DNA from: Pseudoxanthomonas helianthi
GTDB lineage: Bacteria; Pseudomonadota; Gammaproteobacteria; Xanthomonadales; Xanthomonadaceae
Direction of reading: 5' to 3'
DNA length: 64,000 nt
Assembly (NCBI RefSeq): GCF_017939625.1
Contig: NZ_JAGKTC010000003.1
Coordinates: forward strand, 124,001 to 188,000
How positions within the stretch are numbered: the stretch's first letter is position 1; every line of letters begins with the position of its first letter. The position numbers and the translations under genes are program-made. A model generated the notes under the pieces. The model searched no databases, was not told the DNA's origin, and saw only the letters and a program-made list of their open reading frames with translations. Of this stretch, positions 36,428 through 44,553 are shown in pieces.

Positions 36428-38845
36428 ATGCCTTCTGCCCCGACGACCTTCCGTCAACGTCTCGCCTCGCTGCTGGTTTCGGTATTGGCACTGCTGCCCG
36501 TGAGCGGCTTCGCCGAAAGCCTCGCTTCGGTCGAACGGCAGCAGTTGCCACCGCTCGCGACATCCGCGCAGCCGGTGCTCGCCGTCGCCAACCAGCAGCC
36601 GCTGGCCCTGGCCGAGAGCAAGGCGTGGGCGTTGCAGGCGAACGCATGGAAGCCGCTCGACTGGAATACGCCGACCGCGCAGATTCGAAGCGCTTTTGGC
36701 GACGGTACGCAGGCATTGGTACTGACTTCTCCGCGCGACGCGAGCGTCGATGGAGTCGCCGAACTGGTCCTGACCGACAACCGCCTGCGCGCGCAGGCCT
36801 TGCCCGCGCTGCCGGAAGCTTTGCAAGACGCGCTGGGCGCGGTGCATGAGCGCGTGGTCTATGTCGCGGGCATCGATGCGGCATCGAAGCCGCGCGTGTT
36901 CGTGCTGGATCGCGCCGCCGCGCGGCCAGTGTGGCAGGCGAAACCGACATGGCCAGGCGGCGCACCGACTTCGTTCGTGGTCCAGCGTGGACAGCTGCTG
37001 GTCACGACAGCCGGGCAGGGTGTCGCGGGCGATGCGCTGTGGACCTGGGTGGAAGAGAAGGGCTGGTTGTCGGCGCACGCAGTCCCGGGCCGGGTGGTTT
37101 CCGGCGCCGCGCGGGCGATGGGGCAGGCGCACGTGCTGTACGCGGTGCGCGATCCCGCCGACGCGACCTCGACGGCGAAGTTGATGACCTTCCAGATCAT
37201 CACACGCGCCTGGGCCGAGCTGCCCGGCGAACTGCCGGCCGGCGGCGTGGCGACGGCCGGCTGGCGCGACGGTCTGCTGCAATTGTCGCGCACGCCCGGC
37301 AGCACGGAACTGCAGGCCGGCACGGCGCAAGTGAAGGCGGGCAAGCTGCTGTTGGGCTGGCTGGACTGGCTGGTGTTGGTGGTCTACTTGGCCGCGATGA
37401 TCGGCATCGGTCTGTACTTCTACCTGCGCGAGAAGCGCAAGTCCACGTCCGATTTCTTCGTCGGCGGACGTTCGATCCCGTTCTGGGCGGCGGGCGTCAG
37501 CCTGTACGCCGCGAACACCAGCTCGATCAGCTTCATCGCCATCCCGGCCAAGTCGTTCGAAACCAACTGGCAGTACCTGACCAACAACCTGATCGCGGTG
37601 CTCGGGCTGGTGTTCGTGGCGATCTGGATCGTGCCGTTGCTGCGCCGGTTGAACCTGATGTCGGTGTTCTCGTACCTCGAGACGCGTTTCCATCCGGCCA
37701 TCCGCATGCTGGCCAGCGCGCTGGCCATCGTGATGCAGATCGGCAGCCGGATGAGCGTGATCCTGTTCCTGCCGGCGCTGGCCATTTCCACGATCACCGG
37801 CATCGACGTGGTCTGGAGCGTGTTCCTGATGGGCGGCTTCACCATCATCTACACGGCAATGGGCGGCATGAAGGCGGTGATCTGGACCGACTTCGTCCAG
37901 GTCATCGTGAAGATGGGCGGCGCGATCTTCGCCATCCTGTTCATCATCTGGCACGTCAAGGGCGGTTTCGGCGAATTCACCAGCGTGGCTGCGGCGGCCG
38001 ACAAGACCAAGCTGTTCGATTTCAGCTTCGACCTGACCAAGGCGACGGTGTGGGGCTTCATCTTCCTGGTGCTGTTCGAAGTGGTGCTGACCTTCCCCAA
38101 GGACCAAGTGCTGATGCAGCGCGTGCTGTCCACCGAATCGGCGCGCGAGGCGGGGCGTTCGGTGTGGGCGTTCGCCCTGATCATGATTCCGGGCGGGTTC
38201 GTCTTCTACGGCATCGGCACCGCGCTGTACGTGTACTACATGAACCACCCGGAGCGGATGAACCCGTTGTTGCCGGTCGACGCGACCTTCCCGCTGTTCA
38301 TCGCGGCCGAACTGCCGACCGGGGTGACCGGGCTGATCATCGCGGGCATCTTCTCCGCGGCGATGGCCACGCTGTCGGGCATCATGAACAGCGTGGCCAC
38401 GCTGATCTCGGTCGATTTCTACGAGAAGCTGGCGAAGAACCCCACGCCGAAGAAGAGCGTGCTGTTCGCCGAGGTGATGACCGTGGTGGTCGGCCTGATC
38501 GGCATCGGTATCGCCCTGGTGCTGGCGCGCTTCGACATCTCCTCGCTGTTCGACCTGTCGATCGAGCTGGCCGGCCTGCTCGGCGGCGGTTTCGCCGGCG
38601 CGTACACGCTGGGCATGTTCACCCGCCGCGCCAACGCGCCCGGCGTGGCCATCGGCATCGCCTGTAGCATCGCGCTGACCTTCGTGGCCTGGTCGTTCAA
38701 GCTGGTGCACCCATACTTCTACCTGGCCATCTCGGTGCTGCTGTGCATCGTGATCGGCTACCTGGCCAGCCTGTTCTTCCCGCCGCCGAAGCAGTCGCTG
38801 CAGGGGCTGACCATTTACCGTCGCGACCAGATACCGGCCGAATGA
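36428..38845 (+). CDS. Sodium:solute symporter with N-terminal periplasmic propeller-like domain
   Basis: An 805-residue fusion. A signal peptide (LASLLVSVLALLPVSGFAES) leads into about 270 residues of beta-rich periplasmic domain, which resembles kelch/mutarotase-like propellers only loosely. The sodium:solute symporter core (about 315-795) follows with some 13 membrane helices and family motifs such as SDFFVGGRSIPFWAAGVSL, SSISFIAIPA and FSAAMATLSGIMNSVATL. Symporters fused to epimerase-like propellers occur in some sugar-acid transport systems, so the front domain may convert or bind the substrate before import. It lies 33 bp after the CitE-like gene. Confidence 0.87.
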   Translation: MPSAPTTFRQRLASLLVSVLALLPVSGFAESLASVERQQLPPLATSAQPVLAVANQQPLALAESKAWALQANAWKPLDWNTPTAQIRSAFGDGTQALVLTSPRDASVDGVAELVLTDNRLRAQALPALPEALQDALGAVHERVVYVAGIDAASKPRVFVLDRAAARPVWQAKPTWPGGAPTSFVVQRGQLLVTTAGQGVAGDALWTWVEEKGWLSAHAVPGRVVSGAARAMGQAHVLYAVRDPADATSTAKLMTFQIITRAWAELPGELPAGGVATAGWRDGLLQLSRTPGSTELQAGTAQVKAGKLLLGWLDWLVLVVYLAAMIGIGLYFYLREKRKSTSDFFVGGRSIPFWAAGVSLYAANTSSISFIAIPAKSFETNWQYLTNNLIAVLGLVFVAIWIVPLLRRLNLMSVFSYLETRFHPAIRMLASALAIVMQIGSRMSVILFLPALAISTITGIDVVWSVFLMGGFTIIYTAMGGMKAVIWTDFVQVIVKMGGAIFAILFIIWHVKGGFGEFTSVAAAADKTKLFDFSFDLTKATVWGFIFLVLFEVVLTFPKDQVLMQRVLSTESAREAGRSVWAFALIMIPGGFVFYGIGTALYVYYMNHPERMNPLLPVDATFPLFIAAELPTGVTGLIIAGIFSAAMATLSGIMNSVATLISVDFYEKLAKNPTPKKSVLFAEVMTVVVGLIGIGIALVLARFDISSLFDLSIELAGLLGGGFAGAYTLGMFTRRANAPGVAIGIACSIALTFVAWSFKLVHPYFYLAISVLLCIVIGYLASLFFPPPKQSLQGLTIYRRDQIPAE

Positions 38846-38892
38846 GCGGTTTTGGCGAAACCGCCCACGCTCGGCTAGGCTAACCGGCACCG

Positions 38893-39759
38893 ATGGACAC
38901 CCAATTCCTGCGCACCTTCGTGACGGTCGTCGACCGCGGCTCGATGGCCGCGGCGGCGCGCGAGCTCAACATCACCCCGGCGGCGGTGGCCCAGCAGCTG
39001 CGCACGCTGGAGCGCGAGCTGGGCGCGACCCTGGTGGCGCGGGTCGGGCGCACGGTCAGCATGACCGAGGAGGGCTCGCGCATCCTGCAACGGGCGCGCG
39101 ACCTGTTGCGCGACGTGGCCGACCTGCGCAGCGTCGCCAACGACAATGCGATCTCCGGCGAATTGCGCGTCGGCGCTTGCCCGACTGCGCTGGCCGGCAT
39201 GCTGCCGGACATCCTCGCGCGGATGGTGGAGAACTTCCCGCAGATCAACGTGTTCATCCAGCCCGGCTATTCCGCTGACCTCTACCGCGCGGTGGAGTCG
39301 GGCGAACTGGACGCGGCGCTGGTGCTGCAGGCGCCGTATTCGTTGCCGAAGACCTGCCAGTTCCAGCTGCTGCGCGAAGAGCCGCTGGTGGTGCTGGCGC
39401 CGGCGCGGATGGCCGGCCGCGATCCGCACGAGTTGCTGGCCAGCGAGCCGCTGATCCGCTACGACCGCCACCAGTGGGGCGGACGCCAGGCCGACGAATA
39501 CCTGCGTAACGCGGGCATCGTTCCGCACGAGCGTTTCGAATTGAACGCGCTCAACGCGATCGCGGTGATGGTGGACCGCGGCCTGGGCGTGTCGCTGGTG
39601 CCGGACTGGGCGCGGCCGTGGCCGGAAGGCCTCGACCTGGTGCGGATGCCGTTGCCGCTGCCTTCGGAACCGCGCCGGATAGGGGTGGTGTGGTCGCGTT
39701 CCAGCGTGCGCGAACGGCTGGTCAACGTGCTGATCCGGGAAAGCCGCCGCGTCGATTGA
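38893..39759 (+). CDS. LysR-family transcriptional regulator
   Basis: A 288-residue LysR regulator. The winged helix-turn-helix covers residues 1-60 (FLRTFVTVVDRGSMAAAARE, LNITPAAVAQQLRTLE), and the effector domain from about 90 is of the PBP2 type. It runs in the same direction as the symporter (47 bp upstream) and the TonB-receptor operon (240 bp downstream), so it is probably at the centre of this locus. Its effector is likely an acid or sugar derivative made in the pathway, but that is inference. Confidence 0.92.
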   Translation: MDTQFLRTFVTVVDRGSMAAAARELNITPAAVAQQLRTLERELGATLVARVGRTVSMTEEGSRILQRARDLLRDVADLRSVANDNAISGELRVGACPTALAGMLPDILARMVENFPQINVFIQPGYSADLYRAVESGELDAALVLQAPYSLPKTCQFQLLREEPLVVLAPARMAGRDPHELLASEPLIRYDRHQWGGRQADEYLRNAGIVPHERFELNALNAIAVMVDRGLGVSLVPDWARPWPEGLDLVRMPLPLPSEPRRIGVVWSRSSVRERLVNVLIRESRRVD

Positions 39760-39999
39760 ATCCGGCGCGCTGCTGCAGCGCAATAAAGACAATTTCTAGT
39801 CACTGAACATAGCGGACGGCGGTTCAATCGCCTGCGTCCGCGACCTAAGCTGCGGCGAAAACCAGTGCAAGCAGGCTGCAGGTGCGCCGGGAGGGGCGTT
39901 GCCGGCCACCATGTCCGCACGGGCATGGCGACTAGAACGTAAACGCGGCGGCCGCAACGGCCGTCATCGAAGCCACCGTACATCCATCAGAGAAACGTC

Positions 40000-42228
40000 A
40001 TGACCAATCGACTGACCGCGGCGATCACCTGCGTGCTGGCTGCATCCCTGTTCCCCGCCGGCGCGATGGCCCAGCAGGCCGCCAGCACCGATGGCGGCGA
40101 CCAGGATGACAAGGCGACCAACCTCGACCGCATGGTCGTGACCGGTACGCGCGCGCCCAAGGCGGTGGACAAGATCCCGGGCGCGATCACCCTGGTGTCG
40201 AAGGAGGAGATCAAGCACACGTTGCTGGTCACCGAGGACGCGACGGCGGTCCTGGCCCGCACCGTGCCCGGCTATTCCGAGGCCTCGCAGGCGATGAGCA
40301 ATACCGGCGAGAACCTGCGCGGCCGCATCGCATTGCGCCTGTTCGACGGCGTACCGCAGGGTTCGCCGTTGCGCGAAGGCACCCGCAACGCCACGTTCAC
40401 CGACATGGGCATCGTCGACCGCATCGAGGTGATCAACGGTCCGTCGGCTTCGGAAGGCATCGGCGCGGCGGGCGGCATCATCAACTACATCTCCGCAGTG
40501 CCCAGGAAGGAAGGCAACGAGTTCCGCCTGTTGACCCGTTATTCCACCCAGTTCGAGGACGACAGTTCCGGCTGGAAGGTCGGCTTGAACTTCATGCGCA
40601 AGAAGGAGGACTACGACTTGGTCGTCGGTGCGTCGATCATCGACCGCGGCATGGGTTACGACGCCGAGGGGCGTCGGTTGGGCATGAACACCAGCGGCTC
40701 GGTCAACGATTCGGTCGCGAAGAACCTCTTCCTGAAGGGCGGCTACAACTTCGGCGAGGACGGCGAAAAGCGCATCCAGGCCACCTACAGCCGCTTCAAG
40801 ATCCAGGGTAACGGCAACTACATCCAGATCGATGGCTGCCGCTACGATCCGGTGTCCTGCCCGAACCCCGTTCCGAACACGTCCGAACGCGGGCACCTGT
40901 TCGGTACCAAGGCGGAGTTCAACGACTTCGAACAGGTCAACGTGATGTACACCGACGGCGATTTCCTCGGTGGCACCCTGGTCCTGAATGGCTACTGGGC
41001 CGACCAGGCAATGCGTTATCCGCCCGAAAACGGGTCGGATCGCCAGGATCCGCTGATCCCGCCGAACGGCCCGGACGGCCTGATCTGGGACCAGTCGGAA
41101 ATCAACTCCGACAAGCGCGGCCTGCGCACGTCCTGGACCCGGCCGCAGTTGTTCGGCGTCGACGGACTCGAACTGCGCGCCGGCGTCGACTGGGTGAAGG
41201 ACACCGCGGAGCAGCGGTTGGCGCTGACCGACCGCCTGTGGGTGCCGCCGATGGAATACACCAGCGTCGCACCGTATGCGCAGCTCAGCTATGAAATCGG
41301 CCCGGTCACGATCAGCGGCGGATTGCGTCGCGAAGACGGCGAACTGCACGTCGATTCCTACACCACGACCTGGTTCCGCGGCCGCAAGTTCGTCGAGGGC
41401 GGCACGCTGTCCTATGCCGAAACTATGAAGAACCTCGGCGCGGTCTGGCAGATCAGTCCGCAGTGGTCGGCGTTCGTTGCCTATGGCGAAGGCTTCGGAC
41501 TGCCGAACGTCGGCATCCCGCTGCGCAACGTCAACACCGACGGACAAAGCGTGAAGGGCATCGTCGACCTGCAGGCGATCATCGTCGAGAACAAGGAAGT
41601 CGGCTTCAATTGGCGCGGCGACTTCGCTTCGATGGGCGCCTCGTATTACCAGTCGAACGCCGATTTCGGCACCTCGCTGGCGATCGATCCCGCAACCAAC
41701 GACTTCGTGCTGAACCGCGCGCCGACCGAGATCAAGGGCTTCGAGTTCAACGGCGACCTGAACATCGACGACGACTGGAAGCTGAGCCTGATCTATTCGC
41801 ACATCCGCGGCATGACTTCGTTCTGGACCGCCGACACCCGCCGTCGCTATCCGGCGGGTGGCCTGAACAAGCCGATGGGCGCGCTGGACGTCAACCCCGA
41901 CAAGATCGTGATGTCGGCGCGTTGGAAGTTCCTGCCGCAAGGGGACGTGACCCTCGGTTTCACCACGCTGTTGTCGCGATCGCTGTCCGGTAAGGATACG
42001 AGGCCGTTCGACGGCGCGACCTTCAGCTACACCGAGAAGACCAACGGCTACACTTTGTTCGACCTTGGCCTCAACTACCGCACGCAACGCTTCGGCCGTT
42101 TCTCGCTGGGCGTGGAAAACGTATTCAACAAGCAGTACATCCTGACTTGGTCGCAGGTACCGGGCTTCCGCAACTACTGGGCCGGACGTGGGCGCATGGT
42201 GTCGTTCACCCACGAGTTCACCTGGTGA
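40000..42228 (+). CDS. TonB-dependent receptor, siderophore-type architecture
   Basis: A 742-residue receptor, shorter than the other three. It has a signal peptide (CVLAASLFPAGAMAQ), a TonB box-like DRMVVTGTRAPKAVD, plug motifs NLRGRIALRLFDGVP and IEVINGPSASEGIGAAGGI, and a barrel ending MVSFTHEFTW with a terminal aromatic. The architecture is that of siderophore or small-ligand receptors, but the tight operon with carbohydrate enzymes argues for a glycoside ligand. Its TGA overlaps the next start by 4 bp. It is the first gene of a six-gene operon up to 51379; a 240-bp leader region without genes precedes it. Confidence 0.9.
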   Translation: MTNRLTAAITCVLAASLFPAGAMAQQAASTDGGDQDDKATNLDRMVVTGTRAPKAVDKIPGAITLVSKEEIKHTLLVTEDATAVLARTVPGYSEASQAMSNTGENLRGRIALRLFDGVPQGSPLREGTRNATFTDMGIVDRIEVINGPSASEGIGAAGGIINYISAVPRKEGNEFRLLTRYSTQFEDDSSGWKVGLNFMRKKEDYDLVVGASIIDRGMGYDAEGRRLGMNTSGSVNDSVAKNLFLKGGYNFGEDGEKRIQATYSRFKIQGNGNYIQIDGCRYDPVSCPNPVPNTSERGHLFGTKAEFNDFEQVNVMYTDGDFLGGTLVLNGYWADQAMRYPPENGSDRQDPLIPPNGPDGLIWDQSEINSDKRGLRTSWTRPQLFGVDGLELRAGVDWVKDTAEQRLALTDRLWVPPMEYTSVAPYAQLSYEIGPVTISGGLRREDGELHVDSYTTTWFRGRKFVEGGTLSYAETMKNLGAVWQISPQWSAFVAYGEGFGLPNVGIPLRNVNTDGQSVKGIVDLQAIIVENKEVGFNWRGDFASMGASYYQSNADFGTSLAIDPATNDFVLNRAPTEIKGFEFNGDLNIDDDWKLSLIYSHIRGMTSFWTADTRRRYPAGGLNKPMGALDVNPDKIVMSARWKFLPQGDVTLGFTTLLSRSLSGKDTRPFDGATFSYTEKTNGYTLFDLGLNYRTQRFGRFSLGVENVFNKQYILTWSQVPGFRNYWAGRGRMVSFTHEFTW

Positions 42229-43595
42229 CGCAAGCGGCATATGCAATAACGTTGGCGGCAGCCTTGTTGCTGTCGCCAACCACGGTTTGTGCGGGGCAAG
42301 GGCGCGCGTCCGCCACAGCCGGAGTTTCGCAACGGATCTCGCCGCAGTCCGAGCGCCTGCGCGATTTCCTCGAACAGGCCACCGCCCCTCGGCACGGCTA
42401 CCTGGGCGCGGTCAGCGTGGTTTCGCTCGATGGAAAGCCCCCCGACGTGGCCGCCTTCGGTTATCGCGACCTCGCACGTCACGACCGCATGCGGCCCGAT
42501 GCGATCTTCCGCATCTACTCGATGACCAAGCCGATCACCTCGGTGGCGGCGTTGATGCTGGTGGAAGAGGGCAAGCTGTCGCTGGATGCACCGGTGTCGC
42601 GCTACCTGCCGGAATTCGCCGGACTGCGCCGTTGCTTCGCCCCCTTTTCAAAGGGGGCCACGGGGGATTTGCCTTTCGCGACATCGGGCGGAAAAGCGGA
42701 TCCCCCTCTGTCCTCCTTCTGCGAAGGGGAAGGAAAGGCGGGCGAGCCACGGGACCCGGAAAATGCGGGGCCGACGATCCGCAACCTGTTGACCCATACC
42801 GCCGGTTTCGCCACCGATGCGGCGGAACACCCGCAGGCCGCGCACCTGTTGCAGCAGGCCGCGCCCGACCAAGCCAGCGATCTCGCCGACTACGCCAGGC
42901 GCGTGGCACAAGCGCCGCTGGCCGAAGCGCCCGGTACCCATTTCCATTACGACGGGGTCAACACGCAGGTGCTGGCGCGGGTGGTCGAAGTCGTCGGCGG
43001 CCAGCCGTTCGGCGAATTCCTGCAACAGCGGATCTTCACCCCGTTGCGCATGAAAGATACCGGCTTCGAAGTGCCGCAAGCGCAGCGCGATCGCATCGTC
43101 GACCTGACCGCAAGGGGCGACGACGGCAAGCTGGTCCTGGCCGACACCGAGAGCGCTCGTCAGCCGGGCGTGCGCCTGAACCGTTACGACAACGGCGCCG
43201 GCGGACTGTATTCGACCGCTGCCGACTATCTGCGCTTCGCGCGGATGCTGGCCAATGGCGGCGAACTGGACGGTACGCGCCTGCTGTCGAATGCGACCGT
43301 CAAACTGATGATGCGCGACCAGTTGGCGGGCTTCGATCCGCCGCCGGCGGGGCCTGCGCCTGGCGAAGGCTTCGGCCTGGGTGGATACGTCGTAACCGAT
43401 GTCGAGAAGCGGGGGAGGTTGGGCTCGGTGGGGCAGTTCGGCTGGTCTGGAGCGGCATCCACCTACTTCACCATCGACCGCAGGCGGGGTCTGGTGGCTA
43501 TCCTGTTGGCGCAGCATCTGCCCCGCGATGGCGCCAACGAATTGCCGCGCCTGTCGGTCCCCTTCTTCAACCTCGTTTACCAGACCCTGCCATGA
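42225..43595 (+). CDS. Serine hydrolase, beta-lactamase/PBP fold, with an in-frame repeat insertion
   Basis: A 456-residue exported class C beta-lactamase-fold hydrolase (PF00144 type). The catalytic S99-x-x-K102 lies in IYSMTKP, the tyrosine Y242 in FHYDGVN, and the C-terminal GWSGAAST motif replaces HxG. Residues of about 139-170 are encoded by an inserted palindromic repeat between EFAGLRR and TIRNLLTHTAGF, where relatives usually have only a short loop. The frame is kept, so the protein may still fold. The GTG start overlaps the receptor stop. Family members include esterases, transesterases and D-aminopeptidases; the substrate here is unknown. Confidence 0.88.
   Translation: MTQAAYAITLAAALLLSPTTVCAGQGRASATAGVSQRISPQSERLRDFLEQATAPRHGYLGAVSVVSLDGKPPDVAAFGYRDLARHDRMRPDAIFRIYSMTKPITSVAALMLVEEGKLSLDAPVSRYLPEFAGLRRCFAPFSKGATGDLPFATSGGKADPPLSSFCEGEGKAGEPRDPENAGPTIRNLLTHTAGFATDAAEHPQAAHLLQQAAPDQASDLADYARRVAQAPLAEAPGTHFHYDGVNTQVLARVVEVVGGQPFGEFLQQRIFTPLRMKDTGFEVPQAQRDRIVDLTARGDDGKLVLADTESARQPGVRLNRYDNGAGGLYSTAADYLRFARMLANGGELDGTRLLSNATVKLMMRDQLAGFDPPPAGPAPGEGFGLGGYVVTDVEKRGRLGSVGQFGWSGAASTYFTIDRRRGLVAILLAQHLPRDGANELPRLSVPFFNLVYQTLP
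42640..42734. repeat. Palindromic repeat pair inserted in a coding sequence
   Basis: The left arm holds the palindrome CCCCCTTTTCAAAGGGGG (42640-42657) followed by CCACGGGGGATTT to 42670. The right arm (42699-42734, ATCCCCCTCTGTCC and CCTTCTGCGAAGG) is an imperfect reverse complement of it. This resembles the widespread ATCCCCCT...CCCTTT-AAAGGG intergenic repeat, here kept open in frame inside the serine hydrolase gene. Confidence 0.8.
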
Positions 43596-44533
43596 ACAAG
43601 CGCCACCTGCTGGTCGCCGGCTCCGCCAACCTCGATTTCGTCGTGCGCGCACCGCACGTGCCCGCGCCGGGCGAAACCGTGCTCGGCCGCGATTTCGCCA
43701 CCTTCCCTGGCGGCAAGGGCGCCAACCAGGCGGTCGCCTGCGCCCGTGCCGGCGGCGCGCCGACGCGCATGCTGCTGGCCCTGGGCGATGACGCCTTCGC
43801 CGTGCCTCTGGAAGCTTCGTTGCGCGATGCCGGCGTCGAACCGTTGATCGTGCGCACGCCCGACCAACCGACCGGCACCGCCTTCATCTGCCTGTCGGAC
43901 GACGCGGAGAACGCCATCACCGTCGCACCCGGCGCCAACAACGCGTTGCGTGCCGAACACCTGCCGCCGCTGGACGCGGTTTCGCATCTGCTGCTGCAAC
44001 TGGAAACGCCGCTGGAAGCCGTGGGCGCGTGGGCCACCGCCGCACGCGCAGCTGGAGTGAAGGTGCTGCTCAACGCCGCGCCGGCGCGATCCTTGCCCGA
44101 GTCCCTGCTTGCCGCGCTCGACGTGCTGGTGGTCAACGAAGGCGAACTCGCGCTGCTCAGTGGCGAATCTTCCAGCGTCGCCGCGGGCCTGGCGAAGTTG
44201 TACGTGCCTGGCGTCGTGGTCACCCTCGGCGCGCGCGGCTGCATCGCACGCATCGATGGCCAGATCCACCTGCAACCCGCCTTCGTGGTGCAGGCAGTCG
44301 ACACCACCGCGGCGGGCGACACCTTCTGCGGTACGCTGGCCGCACGCCTCGCCCAGGGCGATGGCATCGACGACGCCTTGCGCTATGCCAGTGCGGCTTC
44401 CGCCATCGCCTGCACCCGCCTGGGCGCGCAATCCAGCATCCCCGAACACGGCGAAGTGGAGGCCTTCCTTCGCGATTCGCCGCCTTTCCCCCCGCAAGCG
44501 CAGCAGTCGCTGGCCGCCTACTGCCGCCTGTGA
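43592..44533 (+). CDS. rbsK: Ribokinase-type PfkB sugar kinase
   Basis: A 313-residue PfkB-family kinase closest to ribokinase. Motifs are GSANLDFVVRAPHVPAPGET, FPGGKGANQAVACARAGG and the C-terminal DTTAAGDTFCGTLAA with catalytic D243. It would phosphorylate a furanose sugar, ribose in the classical case. In an operon with GH127, which releases a furanose, the true substrate may be that sugar, so the symbol is by family only. The ATG overlaps the hydrolase stop by 4 bp, and no ribose transporter genes are nearby. Confidence 0.85.
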   Translation: MNKRHLLVAGSANLDFVVRAPHVPAPGETVLGRDFATFPGGKGANQAVACARAGGAPTRMLLALGDDAFAVPLEASLRDAGVEPLIVRTPDQPTGTAFICLSDDAENAITVAPGANNALRAEHLPPLDAVSHLLLQLETPLEAVGAWATAARAAGVKVLLNAAPARSLPESLLAALDVLVVNEGELALLSGESSSVAAGLAKLYVPGVVVTLGARGCIARIDGQIHLQPAFVVQAVDTTAAGDTFCGTLAARLAQGDGIDDALRYASAASAIACTRLGAQSSIPEHGEVEAFLRDSPPFPPQAQQSLAAYCRL

Positions 44534-44553
44534 TCGAAACCGAAGAATTCCCC

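Noticed and set aside
35360-38890. 1176-codon open frame on the minus strand opposite the CitE-like and symporter genes
   Set aside because: Composition dominated by His, Asp, Gln and Arg, no motif, and fully antisense to two clear families.
39760-39999. LysR-type operator upstream of the TonB receptor
   Set aside because: TTC-N8-GAA near 39795 fits a LysR site only loosely, and I found no repeat or promoter pair strong enough to annotate.
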